Below the pieces are notes generated by a model. The model searched no databases. It was not told where the DNA came from and was given only the letters and a program-made list of their open reading frames with translations. From Nereida sp. MMG025 (GTDB taxonomy: Bacteria; Pseudomonadota; Alphaproteobacteria; Rhodobacterales; Rhodobacteraceae): DNA of 64,000 bases. Below are positions 10,028 to 20,582 of this stretch, one piece after another. A program made the translations under genes and the position numbers. Numbering within the stretch: position 1 is the first letter of the stretch; the number at the start of each line of letters is the position of its first letter. The DNA lies in assembly GCF_021654165.1 (NCBI RefSeq), contig NZ_JAKFZN010000001.1, positions 930,001-994,000 on the forward strand, in the 5' to 3' direction.

Positions 10028-10510
10028 ATGGATAGTAACAAACTAGAAATCGCCAGAAAAGGGTTTGAGCAAACAGTTCTTTACTTTCAAGCGCAAAATG
10101 AAATTGCTACCTCAGCAGATCAACGAGGAATGTCCTTCACAGGCTTTGCGGCAGTAATCGCCTCTGTATTAATTTCGAGCAACCAAATTGTTCCGCTGCC
10201 GGCTTTGAACTTTCTTGGAGCCATAGTCGTGATTGTTGGTGCAGTGATAGTAGCCACATCATGCCAACCCAGAAGCTTCTATATCGCAGGGAATGGCTTT
10301 TCTAATTGGAAAGACAGCTTGAAGGAAAATGAAGACCTTTTGAACGTTCTGATAGACCATGCCGAGACCAATGAAATGCGCATGGACGCAAACGATGCTA
10401 TTCTTGCTCAAAACGGGAACTTGTTTCGGCAAGGTATGCAGGTCGTGCTAGGCTCGACTTTTATAACTGCACTGGGTCAGGTTATGGCTCTGGCGCATGC
10501 TACGCTTTGA
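10028..10510 (+). CDS. Three-helix membrane protein of unknown function, AT-richer than neighbours
   Basis: 160 aa. A soluble N-terminal helix containing QNEIATSADQRGMSF leads into two close transmembrane segments (about 34-51 and 59-78). A soluble helical linker (90-135) and a C-terminal hydrophobic segment (137-157) follow. This layout is loosely like the 2TM effector families linked to nucleotide-based phage defence (for example DUF5706/PycTM), but no cyclase or other defence gene is adjacent, so this is only a resemblance. GC in the first 120 nt counted inside the gene is about 45%, below the surroundings, and it sits alone between minus-strand genes. The ATG at 10028 has only a weak CGAGAA upstream. 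Confidence 0.65.
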   Translation: MDSNKLEIARKGFEQTVLYFQAQNEIATSADQRGMSFTGFAAVIASVLISSNQIVPLPALNFLGAIVVIVGAVIVATSCQPRSFYIAGNGFSNWKDSLKENEDLLNVLIDHAETNEMRMDANDAILAQNGNLFRQGMQVVLGSTFITALGQVMALAHATL

Positions 10511-10609
10511 TCAAGCGAATACCAACAGCTTCAACCGAGTGCGGCACGCGATTGGTCAAAGCCCAATCTCTTTCGCCCACTGACTTTCATCCGCGCTGAA
10601 ATGAACGGC

Positions 10610-12409
10610 TTAGCCGTCCATTTTCAGAGCGCTGATGAAAGCCTCCTGCGGGATGTCCACCTTACCGAACTGGCGCATTTTCTTCTTACCCGCTTTCTGC
10701 TTTTCCAGCAGTTTCTTCTTGCGGGTCGCGTCGCCGCCGTAGCATTTGGCGGTCACGTCCTTGCGCATGGCGGACAGGGTTTCGCGGGCGATCACGCGGC
10801 CACCGATGGCGGCTTGGATCGGGATTTTGAACATGTGGCGCGGGATCAGGTCTTTGAGCTTTTCGACCATCGCGCGGCCACGTTGTTCGGCGCGGTCAAA
10901 GTGCACCATGGTTGACAGGGCATCGACGGGCTCTTCGTTCACAAGGATCGACATTTTAACCAAACGGTCCTCGCGGTAGCCGATCATCTGATAGTCGAAC
11001 GAGGCATAGCCCTTGGTTACCGATTTCAGGCGGTCGTAAAAATCAAACACCACTTCGTTGAGCGGCAGATCATACACCACCATCGCGCGGCTGCCCGCAT
11101 AGGTCAGGTCTTCCTGGATACCGCGGCGGTCTTGGCACAGCTTTAGCACATCGCCAAGATATTCATCAGGCACAAGGATCGTCGCTTTGATGCGCGGCTC
11201 TTCCAAATGGTCGACCAGCGTCAGGTCGGGCATATCGGCGGGGTTATGCAGCTCAAGCATCTCGCCGTCGCGCATGTAGATATGATAAATCACCGACGGC
11301 GCGGTGGTGATCAGCTCGATGTTGTATTCACGCTCGATCCGGTCGCGGATAACTTCAAGGTGCAGCAGACCAAGGAACCCACAGCGGAAGCCAAAGCCGA
11401 GGGCCGCAGAAGTTTCCATCTCGTAGCTGAAGGATGCGTCATTCAGGGCCAGCTTTTCGATGGCGTCGCGCAGATCTTCGAATTCGGCATTGTCGACGGG
11501 GAACAGGCCACAGAACACCACAGGCTGCGCAGGTTTGAAGCCGGGCAGCGCCTCGACCTCTTTTTTGTCATGGGTGATGGTGTCGCCCACACGTGTGTCG
11601 CGCACCTGTTTGATGGAGGCGGTCAGAAAGCCGATCTCGCCCGGGCCCAACTCATCAATCACCGCCATTTCAGGACGAAACACGCCGATACGGTCCACGG
11701 GATGCACGGTGCCGTTGGACAGGAACTTGATCTTGTCGCCCTTTTTCAGCTTTCCGTCGATGATACGCACCAGAACGATCACGCCCAGATAGGCGTCATA
11801 CCAACTGTCGACCAGCATCGCCTTGAGTGGGGCATCAGCGTCACCTGTAGGCGCGGGCAAATGCTCCACGATCGCCTCAAGCGTTTCACGGATGCCTTGG
11901 CCCGTTTTGGCCGACACAGGGATTGCGCCCGAGGCATCAATGCCGATGACATCTTCAATTTGTTCGGCCACGCGGTCCAGATCAGAAGCGGGCAAGTCGA
12001 TCTTATTCAGGATCGGCACCAGCTCGTGATCGGCGTCAATCGCCTGATACACGTTGGCCAGCGTCTGCGCTTCGACCCCTTGGGTGCTGTCGACGACCAG
12101 TAGCGACCCTTCGACCGCACGCATCGAGCGGCTGACCTCATAGGCGAAGTCGACGTGGCCGGGCGTATCAATCAGATTGAGCACATAGTCTTGGCCATTG
12201 TTGGCGGTGTAATCGATGCGCACCGTGTTGGCCTTGATGGTGATCCCGCGCTCGCGCTCGATATCCATACTGTCCAGCAGTTGCGCCTTCATATCACGGT
12301 CTTGAACCGTGCCTGTCTCTTGGATCAGACGGTCGGCCAAGGTGGATTTCCCGTGGTCGATATGCGCCACGATCGAGAAATTGCGGATATGTGAAAGGTC
12401 TGTGCTCAT
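10610..12409 (-). CDS. lepA: Elongation factor 4 (LepA)
   Basis: Ribosomal translocase-type GTPase. At 599 aa it is exactly the family length. The G1 motif AHIDHGKST is at 15-23, followed by [10 protein letters not shown] (switch I), DTPGHVDF (G3) and NKIDLP (G4). The C-terminus ends with the LepA-specific region rich in lysine ([28 protein letters not shown]). The ATG at 12409 gives the canonical N-terminus [20 protein letters not shown]; there is no strong ribosome-binding site. It is divergent from the small secreted protein at 12612. Confidence 0.97.
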   Translation of the reverse strand: MSTDLSHIRNFSIVAHIDHGKSTLADRLIQETGTVQDRDMKAQLLDSMDIERERGITIKANTVRIDYTANNGQDYVLNLIDTPGHVDFAYEVSRSMRAVEGSLLVVDSTQGVEAQTLANVYQAIDADHELVPILNKIDLPASDLDRVAEQIEDVIGIDASGAIPVSAKTGQGIRETLEAIVEHLPAPTGDADAPLKAMLVDSWYDAYLGVIVLVRIIDGKLKKGDKIKFLSNGTVHPVDRIGVFRPEMAVIDELGPGEIGFLTASIKQVRDTRVGDTITHDKKEVEALPGFKPAQPVVFCGLFPVDNAEFEDLRDAIEKLALNDASFSYEMETSAALGFGFRCGFLGLLHLEVIRDRIEREYNIELITTAPSVIYHIYMRDGEMLELHNPADMPDLTLVDHLEEPRIKATILVPDEYLGDVLKLCQDRRGIQEDLTYAGSRAMVVYDLPLNEVVFDFYDRLKSVTKGYASFDYQMIGYREDRLVKMSILVNEEPVDALSTMVHFDRAEQRGRAMVEKLKDLIPRHMFKIPIQAAIGGRVIARETLSAMRKDVTAKCYGGDATRKKKLLEKQKAGKKKMRQFGKVDIPQEAFISALKMDG

Positions 12410-12570
12410 ATGCAGGATATGAGGTGGAACGCGGGTTTGGTCAATGGGGATTGCACCTTGGAAACCACCTGCGCCGATTGGTCCATTCTGAAACTTCAGT
12501 TGAAAAATGCGCAAAAATATGCCAATGGTGAGGAATGGTTAACTTCTGGGCTTTAATGGTAAAAGCCGAT

Positions 12571-12585
12571 CCTCAATAATTGAGG
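12571..12585. promoter_or_regulatory. Short inverted repeat in the lepA / secreted-protein divergent region
   Basis: CCTCAAT-A-ATTGAGG, a perfect 7-bp inverted repeat 27 nt before the ATG at 12612. It could be an operator or a 5'-UTR hairpin close to the ribosome-binding site. No known regulator consensus was recognised. Confidence 0.3.
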
Positions 12586-12611
12586 GGTCCAGAACGGATC
12601 GAGGCAGAGAA

Positions 12612-12923
12612 ATGAAACACCTACTTATCATTGCGGCTTTGGCCGTGGCCGCACCTGTGGTGACTGCACCATCGGCTGAGGCGAAAATTATCAAACGGGC
12701 CTGTATGCAATCGGATCGCAAGGCGGCGAACCGTTCGTTGTGCGGCTGCATTCAACAGGCCGCCGATGCAACGCTGAGCCGGTCCGATCAACGGCTGGCA
12801 TCCAAGTTCTTCAAGGATCCGCACCGTGCCCAAGAAGTGCGGCAATCGGACAATCGCAGCCATGAAACCTTCTGGCGCAAATATAAGAATTTCGGACAAA
12901 CAGCGCAGGCCTACTGCTCATAA
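12612..12923 (+). CDS. Small secreted cysteine-containing protein
   Basis: 103 aa. Residues 1-24 form a signal peptide with cleavage after AEA. The mature part is basic and has four cysteines (RACMQ, LCGC, final AYCS) suited to two disulfides in the periplasm. Similar small proteins in the Rhodobacteraceae carry the unsupported label arginine transporter; nothing here suggests transport. GAGGCAGAG precedes the ATG, and a strong terminator follows at once, so it is a single-gene unit. Confidence 0.75.
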   Translation: MKHLLIIAALAVAAPVVTAPSAEAKIIKRACMQSDRKAANRSLCGCIQQAADATLSRSDQRLASKFFKDPHRAQEVRQSDNRSHETFWRKYKNFGQTAQAYCS

Positions 12924-12930
12924 GGAAAAA

Positions 12931-12954
12931 GGCGGGGTGATCCCCGCCTTTTTT
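12931..12954 (+). terminator. Rho-independent terminator
   Basis: GGCGGGG (12931-12937), loop TGAT, CCCCGCC (12942-12948), then six T. A run of five A before the stem lets it work on the minus strand as well, for the convergent PCuAC gene ending at 12973. Confidence 0.92.
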
Positions 12955-12972
12955 GTTGGGTCCATATGGGTG

Positions 12973-13455
12973 CTAGTTGGTGTGATCGCCCTCACCATGG
13001 TTTGCACCGTGCGCCATACCGTGTTTTGGCTGACGCTTGAGATCAACAGGCACCATCACCTCAACATTCCCCGCTTTTTCGAACGTCAGTGTGACAGGCA
13101 CCTGGGCGCCGTCGTCAAAAGACTGCGTAAGCCCCATAAACATGACGTGTTTGCCGCCGCGTTCCAACGCGATGGTTTCCCCCGCTTCAAGGGCAAAACC
13201 CTCTTCGATATGGACCATGTTCATCACGCCATCTTTTTCGATGTGGGTGTGCAGTTCGACGCGTTTGGCCACATCTGATGACGCGCCGATCAAACGGTCG
13301 GCCTGGTCAGAGGTGTTGGTGATCATCATAAACGCCGCCCCCGATTTGGCGGTTGGCGTGGAGGCACGTGCATAGGCGTCTTTGATATTGATATCAGCTT
13401 GCGCCATCGTCGCGGTAACGCAGGCCAAAGCGGCCGCCAGAAGTAACTGTTTCAT
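12973..13455 (-). CDS. Periplasmic copper chaperone PCu(A)C
   Basis: 160 aa with a signal peptide (residues 1-20, ending AQA). The PCuAC domain follows: VELHTH, VMNMVHIEEGF and GGKHVMFMGL supply the histidine and methionine copper(I) ligands (H..M..HxM pattern). The C-terminal tail KHGMAHGANHGEGDHTN is extra histidine- and methionine-rich, a common second metal site. In the family it delivers copper to the CuA site of cytochrome oxidase. It follows the small secreted protein gene at 13495-13842 by 39 nt. Confidence 0.9.
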   Translation of the reverse strand: MKQLLLAAALACVTATMAQADINIKDAYARASTPTAKSGAAFMMITNTSDQADRLIGASSDVAKRVELHTHIEKDGVMNMVHIEEGFALEAGETIALERGGKHVMFMGLTQSFDDGAQVPVTLTFEKAGNVEVMVPVDLKRQPKHGMAHGANHGEGDHTN

Positions 13456-13494
13456 TGCTTTTTTCCTTTGAAGTTTGATTTGGTTAGATGAGCT

Positions 13495-13842
13495 TCAAAG
13501 AAAAACGGGCGGCCCTCTGGCAGATGGGGCAATCGCAACCTCGGACCAAGTTGGACCTTTGGCAATCCAAAATACAGCGTCAGACGTCTGCGCGGGCCAG
13601 ATAGGTCCACCAGCCTGGGCGGGGATGTCCACGACGGATGACAATGCGCAATCAGGGCATAGGTGGGTGGTCTCGATCGGCGCGCCATCTTTATTAAGCG
13701 AGACAACCTGAAATCCATGCCCTGTACACAGCACGATCTGGCTTGCCACCATGGTTTGCCCACGTGCAAAGGCCATGCCCTGCGAGGTCACGATGATCAA
13801 AGCGGTCAACAAAGCCGCAAGAACGGGGCGTATGGCTTTCAT
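13495..13842 (-). CDS. Small secreted protein upstream of the PCuAC gene
   Basis: 115 aa. Residues 1-26 are a signal peptide ending AFA. The mature part has three cysteines, including HLCPDC, and an LCTGHG element, giving a likely thiol or metal site in the periplasm. The pattern resembles the DUF2946-like small proteins often next to copper chaperone genes, but the assignment is only by context and cysteine spacing. It was chosen over an overlapping minus frame at 13452-13769 because only this one has a signal peptide and sensible composition. Confidence 0.7.
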   Translation of the reverse strand: MKAIRPVLAALLTALIIVTSQGMAFARGQTMVASQIVLCTGHGFQVVSLNKDGAPIETTHLCPDCALSSVVDIPAQAGGPIWPAQTSDAVFWIAKGPTWSEVAIAPSARGPPVFL

Positions 13843-13891
13843 GGGTTAGGATATAGTCAGTGAAACCCGGAGACGAAAGCGACAAAAGGAA

Positions 13892-13922
13892 ACAGCCCCA
13901 CGTCAATCTGACGTGGGGCTGT
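13892..13922 (-). terminator. rpmB terminator
   Basis: 13-bp perfect arms ACAGCCCCACGTC (13892-13904) and complement (13910-13922), loop of five. Reading on the minus strand it is followed by TTTCCTTTTG. It begins 24 nt past the rpmB stop. Confidence 0.88.
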
Positions 13923-13946
13923 CAATTCCTAAAACCAGTTTTGCGC

Positions 13947-14231
13947 TTATGCGCTTACGGCTTTCAAGATGTCTTTTTTGACTTTCAAAGCGCCAGTCGA
14001 CAGCTCTGTGTCTTTTGCTTTTGCCATGAAACCGTCAAGGCCACCGCGGTGATCGACGGTGCGCAGAGCAGCTGTCGACAAGCGGAACTTGAATGTGCGG
14101 TCCAGTGCTTCGGACTTCAGCGTCACGTCCTGCAGGTTTGGCAGGAACCGACGACGGGTGCGGTTTTTGGCGTGGCTGACATTGTTGCCAGTCATCGGGC
14201 CTTTACCGGTAAATTCGCAAACGCGCGACAT
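13947..14231 (-). CDS. rpmB: 50S ribosomal protein L28
   Basis: 94 aa, alphaproteobacterial L28 length. The N-terminal [20 protein letters not shown] is typical, followed by the basic stretch [13 protein letters not shown]. The single cysteine at position 5 replaces the zinc cluster seen in some L28 forms. AAGGGGATG sits upstream of the ATG. Single-gene unit with its own terminator. Confidence 0.97.
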   Translation of the reverse strand: MSRVCEFTGKGPMTGNNVSHAKNRTRRRFLPNLQDVTLKSEALDRTFKFRLSTAALRTVDHRGGLDGFMAKAKDTELSTGALKVKKDILKAVSA

Positions 14232-14363
14232 GGGTCATCCCCTTCTTTCAAACGGATAAGACCCGCGCAAGGCTGCGGGCCCGAAATACATGTTGGCGTT
14301 GAATAGGGGGATGCGCCGAAGCGGTCAAGCCATGAATCGGCTCAAAAGCCGTGCTATGCCCGT

Positions 14364-15335
14364 TTAATCCGCGTTTCCAAGCAGGTTGGCGAGGATTGAC
14401 GCCGCGGCCTGAGGCGGAGTCGCACGATTTGCAGCAATATCGGCACGGGCCTGAGCGACTCGCGCAACCATTTGAGGATCCTTTTGCAAGATGGACAACA
14501 GCCCGAAATGCAGCTCTTCATCAAACCAGTTTTGCAGCTGATCCGCCCGTCGTGTTGCCCAAAACCCTGTGTCTTTGCGATATTGCGCAAGGGTCTGAAT
14601 ATCGGTCCAAACGTGTTCAAGGCCTGTGCCCGTCAAGGCCGACACCATCATGGCTTTGGGAAATTGCGGGCCGTCGCCAGCGCGTTTGCGCAGCAATCGC
14701 AACGCGCCTGCATAATCGGCACATGTCCGTGTCGCGGCGGCCTTAAGATCGCCGTCGGCCTTGTTGACCACAATCAGATCCGCAATTTCCATGATACCGC
14801 GCTTGACGCCCTGAAGCTCGTCACCGCCCGCAGGGGCCATGAGAAGGGCAAAGATATCACTGATTTCAGCGACCATCGTTTCGGACTGGCCCACACCGAC
14901 CGTTTCGATCAACACCACGTCAAACCCCGCCGCCTCGCACAGTTGCACCACCTCACGGGTGCGACGCGCGACCCCACCAAGTTGGGATTGCGAAGGCGAA
15001 GGGCGGATAAAGGCGTTTGGATCGCGGCTCAGCTGTTCCATGCGGGTTTTATCACCAAGGATCGAGCCACCCGAACGGGCCGAACTTGGGTCAACGGCCA
15101 GCACAGCGACACGCAGCCCCGCACCTGTCAGATGCAATCCGAAACTTTCGATGAATGTCGACTTGCCGACACCAGGTGTGCCAGACAACCCGATGCGCAG
15201 CGCTTGGCGGTCTTTGGGTAGCGCCGCCATAAGGCTTTGGGCATCTTTACGGTGATCGGTGCGCGCGCTTTCGACCAAAGTAATGGCCCGCGCCAAAGCC
15301 CGCCGGTTGCCACAGATGATACCATCAATATCCAT
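14364..15335 (-). CDS. meaB: Methylmalonyl-CoA mutase-associated GTPase MeaB
   Basis: G3E-family P-loop GTPase that protects methylmalonyl-CoA mutase and gates its adenosylcobalamin loading. 323 aa. Walker [10 protein letters not shown] at 52-60, [28 protein letters not shown] (switch region) and VVNKADGD (base specificity) are all present. The start at 15335 was taken because upstream codons to 15398 overlap the repeat element and look non-coding; the ribosome-binding site is weak. The mutase itself is not in the window. It shares a 104-nt divergent region with hrpB. Functionally linked to prpE and mce. Confidence 0.93.
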   Translation of the reverse strand: MDIDGIICGNRRALARAITLVESARTDHRKDAQSLMAALPKDRQALRIGLSGTPGVGKSTFIESFGLHLTGAGLRVAVLAVDPSSARSGGSILGDKTRMEQLSRDPNAFIRPSPSQSQLGGVARRTREVVQLCEAAGFDVVLIETVGVGQSETMVAEISDIFALLMAPAGGDELQGVKRGIMEIADLIVVNKADGDLKAAATRTCADYAGALRLLRKRAGDGPQFPKAMMVSALTGTGLEHVWTDIQTLAQYRKDTGFWATRRADQLQNWFDEELHFGLLSILQKDPQMVARVAQARADIAANRATPPQAAASILANLLGNAD

Positions 15336-15380
15336 AGTGCTTTCATGGCCGAGCCTGCGCGGGCTGTCCAGCCGATGGAT

Positions 15381-15404
15381 TTGGATATTTTTGAACAAAA
15401 GAAG
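15381..15404 (+). repeat. Copy 1 of dispersed intergenic element
   Basis: TTGGATATTTT then T, then GAACAAAAGAAG. The same 24 nt with one difference recur at 33051-33074, and a related, longer version lies on the minus strand at 62095-62142. It sits in the meaB/hrpB divergent region, 36 nt before the hrpB start. Confidence 0.75.
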
Positions 15405-15439
15405 GTTGTAGTGCGGCGCCTTGGTTTTTACGCAGAGCC

Positions 15440-17854
15440 ATGGCTTTACCCATTGATCCGATTTTGCCCCAGTTGGGCCAGATGCTCACCCGCGACGGCG
15501 TTGTGGTTTTGCAAGCACCCCCCGGTGCGGGCAAGACAACGCGCGTGCCTTTGGCCCTGCGCGGTGGCCATGCCCCATCGGCCAGAATGATCATGCTGGA
15601 ACCACGTCGGCTTGCCGCTAAAGCCGCGGCAGAGCGGCTGGCCGCGCAGTTGGGGGAACGGGTTGGCCAAACCGTGGGCTACAGAATGCGCGGCGCGACC
15701 GAGGTGGGCCCCGATACTGTCATTGAAGTCGTGACTGAAGGCATTCTGACGCGGATTTTGCAAAATGATCCCGAGATGGCGGGATACAAGACCGTCATTT
15801 TTGACGAGTTTCATGAACGGTCATTGCACGCTGACTTGGGTCTTGCCCTGATAAGCGAAGTGCGCGCAGCCTTGCGCGACGATCTGCAAATTGTTGTCAT
15901 GTCTGCAACTTTGGACGCGGGCCCCGTTGCAGAGCTTTTGGGGGCAAAGGTGCTGACCAGCGAGGGACGGGCCTTTCCAGTTGAAACAGTCTGGCTGGAT
16001 CGCCCGCTTGGTAAAGATAGACGGTTTGAGGCGGCCAGCGCCGATTTGGTTGCGAAGGCTGTGGAGCAAACACGCGGTGGCGTCTTGGTGTTTCTTCCCG
16101 GCGAGGGCGAGATCAGGCGCGTGCAGCGTTTGCTGGATGACCGTTTGCCAAAAGACTGTGCGATACGGCCACTTTTTGGCGCGATGCCGTTCGACGCACA
16201 ACGTGCCGCGATCATGCCACCGTCAAGCGGACGCAAGGTTGTGCTGGCCACGTCCATCGCCGAGACGTCTCTGACGATCGAGGACATCCGCGTCGTCGTG
16301 GATTGCGGAAAAGCAAGGCGCGCCCGATTTGATGCAGGCTCGGGGATGTCGCGTCTGGTGACCGAACGGGTGACGCGCGCCGAAGCCACGCAGCGTGCAG
16401 GCCGCGCAGGACGGGTTGCGCAAGGCGTATGTTACAAGCTTTGGACCAAAGGAGAGGAAGGCGCGATGCAAGCCTTCCCGCCCGCCGAAATCGAGGCGGC
16501 GGATTTGGCGAACTTTGCGCTGGAGTTGGCCCAATGGGGTGCTGCGCCGCATGATTTGCCGTTTCTGACACCGCCGCCAGAGGGTGCGATGCAAGGCGCC
16601 ACCGATTTGCTGACATTTTTGGGTGCGCTTGAAAACGGCCGCTTGACCGAGCACGGCAAAGAGCTTGCACGGTTACCGCTTCATCCCCGTTTGGGCCATA
16701 TGGTGCTGCGTGGCGGTGGTGATGCGGCCGAGGTTGCCGCCCTTTTGTCAGAGCGCGATGTGCTGGACCATGCGGGCTCTGACATGGCGTTGCGTCTGAG
16801 GGCGCTGCGAGGTGACAAGACAGGTCGCATCAATACTGCAGCCCTCAAACGCGTCAAAAGCGAAACACAACGCCTGCGCCGCTTGAGCGGGAAAGATCGT
16901 GAATATGATTTAGGGCAGCTTCTGGCGCTGGCCTATCCTGACCGCATCGGCATTCGGCGCAAAGGTGACAGCCCCCGCTATCTGTTGTCTGGTGGCAAGG
17001 GTGCTCTTTTTGACGCAGGCGATGATTTGGGCACACATCCTATCGTTGTTGCCTGTGATCTGGACGGAAACCCCAAGGAAGCCCGCATCCGAAAAGCCGC
17101 CGTGCTGAGTGAGGCTGGTTTGCGCGAGGTTTTTGGTGCCCGTATCGGTTGGCACCACGACTGCACTTGGTCCAAGCGCGAAGGACGGGTTTTGGCGGTG
17201 TCGCGCGAAAAAATCGGCGCTGCAGTTTTGCAAGAACGTCGCTGGTCGGACGCCTCTGATGAGGCCATTTCGCGGGCCATGTGCGACGGGATACGCCAGA
17301 TCGGGCTTCGCCTACCGCCCAAGGCGCAACGCTTGCAGGCACGCGTGGCTTTGGCGCGCGCGGGGGGGACCGACCTGCCTGATCTCTCAGATGAAAGGCT
17401 ACAAGAGACACTTGAAGACTGGCTTTTGCCGTATTTGAAAGGCATCACCACCACCGAGCAGTGGAAGGCGTTTGATCCGCTTCCTGCACTCAAGGCGCGG
17501 CTGACATGGGAGCAGACACAAGAATTGGACGCTCAGGTGCCATCACATTTTACGAGCCCCTTGGGAAACCGCGTGCCGATTGACTACAGCACGGCGCAAC
17601 CTGCGATTTCGCTGAGGTTGCAAGAGATGTTTGGGACCACGCGCCATCCAACCGTCGGGGGGGCGCCGCTTTTGATTACGCTGCTTTCGCCGGCGCAAAA
17701 GCCTTTGCAAACAACGGCGGATATCCCGGGGTTCTGGGCGGGGTCTTATGCGGACGTTCGCAAAGACATGCGCGCGCGGTATCCCAAGCACCCGTGGCCA
17801 GAAGACCCCACACAAGCTGACCCGACGCTGCGCGCCAAACCGCGCAAACGCTAG
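15440..17854 (+). CDS. hrpB: ATP-dependent helicase HrpB
   Basis: DEAH-box helicase of the HrpB group, 804 aa, cellular role not settled. Walker A GAGKTT at 29-34, DEFHER (DExH) at 122-127, SATLDAG (motif III), then [14 protein letters not shown] and QRAGRAGR (motifs V and VI). The C-terminal third has the HrpB-specific domain ending in PKHPWPEDP. The start ATG at 15440 gives a sensible N-terminus. The stop shares the tetranucleotide CTAG with the stop of xylA on the other strand. Confidence 0.95.
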   Translation: MALPIDPILPQLGQMLTRDGVVVLQAPPGAGKTTRVPLALRGGHAPSARMIMLEPRRLAAKAAAERLAAQLGERVGQTVGYRMRGATEVGPDTVIEVVTEGILTRILQNDPEMAGYKTVIFDEFHERSLHADLGLALISEVRAALRDDLQIVVMSATLDAGPVAELLGAKVLTSEGRAFPVETVWLDRPLGKDRRFEAASADLVAKAVEQTRGGVLVFLPGEGEIRRVQRLLDDRLPKDCAIRPLFGAMPFDAQRAAIMPPSSGRKVVLATSIAETSLTIEDIRVVVDCGKARRARFDAGSGMSRLVTERVTRAEATQRAGRAGRVAQGVCYKLWTKGEEGAMQAFPPAEIEAADLANFALELAQWGAAPHDLPFLTPPPEGAMQGATDLLTFLGALENGRLTEHGKELARLPLHPRLGHMVLRGGGDAAEVAALLSERDVLDHAGSDMALRLRALRGDKTGRINTAALKRVKSETQRLRRLSGKDREYDLGQLLALAYPDRIGIRRKGDSPRYLLSGGKGALFDAGDDLGTHPIVVACDLDGNPKEARIRKAAVLSEAGLREVFGARIGWHHDCTWSKREGRVLAVSREKIGAAVLQERRWSDASDEAISRAMCDGIRQIGLRLPPKAQRLQARVALARAGGTDLPDLSDERLQETLEDWLLPYLKGITTTEQWKAFDPLPALKARLTWEQTQELDAQVPSHFTSPLGNRVPIDYSTAQPAISLRLQEMFGTTRHPTVGGAPLLITLLSPAQKPLQTTADIPGFWAGSYADVRKDMRARYPKHPWPEDPTQADPTLRAKPRKR

Positions 17855-19143
17855 ACGAAGCGACCCACGTAGTTTTCAAGACGCTCCTGACGGCCTGATC
17901 GCGGCTGCGGATCAATGCCCCCAGATGCAACCTGGGCCTCGATCACATCGAGAGATTGGCCCATCAAAGAGCTGTTTTGCCACCCCGCATAGCGCGCGGC
18001 GCGGGCCGCTTCCAGACCGCCGTCTTCCAGCATGGCAGCAGCCGCTTTCAACCCGCGGGCACAGATATCCATTGCCCCCACATGTGCCAAAATGAGGTCT
18101 TGGGGATCAAGCGATTGGCGTCGCAGCTTTGCGTCAAAATTGGTACCACCTGTGGTGAAGCCCCCCGCTTTGAGGACTTCATAGTAAGCCAGGGCCACCT
18201 CGGGAACATTGTTTGGAAATTGATCGGTGTCCCACCCCGATTGGTAATCATTGCGGTTCATGTCGATAGAACCGAACACACCCAAAGTAGAGGCCATCGC
18301 CAATTCATGCTCAAAGGAATGGCCCGCCAGAATCGCATGGCCTTGTTCGATGTTGAGTTGCACCTCGCCCTCAAGTCCGAAGTCTTTAAGGAACCCGTAG
18401 ACCGTTGCGACGTCGTAGTCATATTGATGTTTGGTGGGTTCTTGTGGTTTCGGCTCAATCAAAATTGCGCCTTTGAACCCAATCTTGTGTTTGTAATCGA
18501 CGACCTGCTGAAGAAATGCGCCTGCCTGCGCCCGTTCGCGGCCCAGATCAGTGTTCAACAAGGTTTCATAGCCTTCACGCCCGCCCCAAAGGACATAGTT
18601 TTCGCCACCCAGTTTATGCGTCGCATCCAGACAATTCTTTACCGTCGCTGCGGACCACGCATAGACATCAGGGTCGGGATTGGTCGCAGCCCCCGACATA
18701 AAGCGTCTGTGACTAAACAGATTGGCCGTGCCCCATAAAAGCCGCGGACCGCCATCAGCCATCTTTTGACCAATGTAGTCTATAATCTCTTCAAAATTGC
18801 GCTTGCTTTGCGCGAAGGTCGCGCCTTCTGGCCGGATATCAGCGTCATGCCAACAAAAGAACGGCTGCCCCAGAATTGCGAACATTTCGAACGCGACATC
18901 GGCTTTCATCCGCGCCAGATCCATTGTGTCGCCAAACCAAACGCGCTCGAATGTGCGTCCTCCGAACGGATCGCCCCCCTCCCACGCAAAGCTGTGCCAC
19001 CATGCAACGGCAAAACGCAGATGATCTTCCATCCGCTTTCCCATGACCATTTCGTTGGCGTCATAGTGACGATAGGCAAATTCGTTTGTGCTGTCTGGCC
19101 CTTCGAATGTCACTTGGGGGATGTCGGCGAAAAAGTCGGTCAT
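17851..19143 (-). CDS. xylA: Xylose isomerase
   Basis: Converts D-xylose to D-xylulose, metal dependent. 430 aa, class II length. The catalytic histidine and aspartate lie in [12 protein letters not shown]; metal ligands are in [17 protein letters not shown] and the later [12 protein letters not shown] and [17 protein letters not shown] segments, all intact. It is the last gene of the xylF-xylH-xylG-xylB-xylA run and starts inside the xylB stop (ATGA overlap). Confidence 0.97.
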   Translation of the reverse strand: MTDFFADIPQVTFEGPDSTNEFAYRHYDANEMVMGKRMEDHLRFAVAWWHSFAWEGGDPFGGRTFERVWFGDTMDLARMKADVAFEMFAILGQPFFCWHDADIRPEGATFAQSKRNFEEIIDYIGQKMADGGPRLLWGTANLFSHRRFMSGAATNPDPDVYAWSAATVKNCLDATHKLGGENYVLWGGREGYETLLNTDLGRERAQAGAFLQQVVDYKHKIGFKGAILIEPKPQEPTKHQYDYDVATVYGFLKDFGLEGEVQLNIEQGHAILAGHSFEHELAMASTLGVFGSIDMNRNDYQSGWDTDQFPNNVPEVALAYYEVLKAGGFTTGGTNFDAKLRRQSLDPQDLILAHVGAMDICARGLKAAAAMLEDGGLEAARAARYAGWQNSSLMGQSLDVIEAQVASGGIDPQPRSGRQERLENYVGRFV

Positions 19144-20579
19144 GAGATACCTTTCAGTGCGGTATATGTCGCTTTGTACCGGCGGTAGCTGGCCTCGAAT
19201 GCGGACAGAAGCGCGGTATTGGGTTCAATGGTTTGGCTGATTGGCGGGGGTGTGCAGACCTCAACACCAGCGCCCGTTTGCGCCATCAGCGCAAGGCGCG
19301 CGGCGCCAAAGGCACCGCCAAAGTCTCCGTCTTGGGGCACATCGATCGCCAGGTTCAACGCCGTTGCAATCGCCTCAAGCCAATAGGGCGAATTTGCACC
19401 GCCACCCACAGCCACAAGAGTATCGATTTGCGTTCCTGTGGCGCGTAACGCCTCAAGACAATCGCGGAAGGCAAAGCTAACACCTTCCAGAACCGCGCGG
19501 GTCATCGCCGCCTGATCTGTGGCATGTTCAAGCCCAACAAATGCACCACGGGTTTCGGCGTCATTGGTGGGTGTCCGTTCACCGCCTAGATAGGGCAAAA
19601 ACAGCGCCCGACCGGGAGCCTGAAGCACACCAAGATCGGCCGATAACGCCGCTGCGTTTGTGCTGAACAAACCTGCAAGCCAATTCAACGCATCAGTGCA
19701 CGCAAGAATGACTCCCATCTGATGCCACGTGTCTGGAAGCGCATGGCAAAAACTGTGAACCGCCGTTTCCGGCGCAGGGTCATAGCTGTCGGATGCCGCG
19801 AACAAAACCCCAGAGGTGCCAAGCGAGATAAACGCCTGCCCCGCAGTCACCACACCCATACCGACGGCTGTGGCTGCGTTGTCCCCGCCCCCGCCTGCAA
19901 CGGGAATATTAGAAGGCAAGCCCAAGCACTCTGCACGTTCTGGCAAAAGCTTGGCCGCGATGCCTGACCCTTCTGACAATTTTGGCATCTGGGCGCGCGT
20001 CATGTTTGATTTGGCCAACAACACGTCCGACCAGTCGCGCTTGGCCACATCCAGCCATGAGGTGCCGGACGCGTCTGACATATCGCTGACCATCTCGCCC
20101 GTCAGAATGAAACGCAGATAGTCTTTGGGTAGCAGCACATGGGCTGTCTTTTGGAAAATCTCCGGCTCGTGCGCCTTTAGCCAAGCCATCTTGGGAGCGG
20201 TAAAGCCTGGAAACACGATATTGCCACTGATGCCGCGCCAATCCGGGTCCGCATCCATGCCCGAAGCCTCAGCCGCACTGCGGGTGTCATTCCACAAAAT
20301 ACAAGGGCGCAAGGGCTTGCCTTGCCTGTCCAGACAGGTTGCACCATGCATCTGACCAGACAATCCAATCGCTTTGACATCTTTGAGACGCGCCTGCGCG
20401 CTCAGTTTGGCCATCACACCGTTCAGCGCCGCAAGCCAGTCTGCGGGGTCTTGCTCGGACCAGCCTGAATGGGGGCGTGATACCGCCAAGGGCGCCGTTG
20501 CTTCGGCTAGGATTGTCTGATCCGCATCGATTATGATGCCCTTCAACCCCGAGGTGCCCAGATCAAGCCCGAGATACAT
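19140..20579 (-). CDS. xylB: Xylulokinase
   Basis: FGGY-family sugar kinase phosphorylating D-xylulose to xylulose 5-phosphate, feeding the pentose phosphate pathway. 479 aa. N-terminal phosphate motif [12 protein letters not shown], substrate region [15 protein letters not shown], and the C-terminal [11 protein letters not shown] signature. xylA overlaps its end by 4 nt and xylG ends 3 nt upstream of its start, so it is clearly cotranscribed. Confidence 0.96.
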   Translation of the reverse strand: MYLGLDLGTSGLKGIIIDADQTILAEATAPLAVSRPHSGWSEQDPADWLAALNGVMAKLSAQARLKDVKAIGLSGQMHGATCLDRQGKPLRPCILWNDTRSAAEASGMDADPDWRGISGNIVFPGFTAPKMAWLKAHEPEIFQKTAHVLLPKDYLRFILTGEMVSDMSDASGTSWLDVAKRDWSDVLLAKSNMTRAQMPKLSEGSGIAAKLLPERAECLGLPSNIPVAGGGGDNAATAVGMGVVTAGQAFISLGTSGVLFAASDSYDPAPETAVHSFCHALPDTWHQMGVILACTDALNWLAGLFSTNAAALSADLGVLQAPGRALFLPYLGGERTPTNDAETRGAFVGLEHATDQAAMTRAVLEGVSFAFRDCLEALRATGTQIDTLVAVGGGANSPYWLEAIATALNLAIDVPQDGDFGGAFGAARLALMAQTGAGVEVCTPPPISQTIEPNTALLSAFEASYRRYKATYTALKGIS

Positions 20580-20582
20580 GGC

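Noticed and set aside
13452-13769. 105-codon minus frame overlapping the secreted protein upstream of PCuAC
   Set aside because: No signal peptide, arginine-rich composition; the alternative frame at 13495-13842 has a proper signal peptide and cysteine pair.
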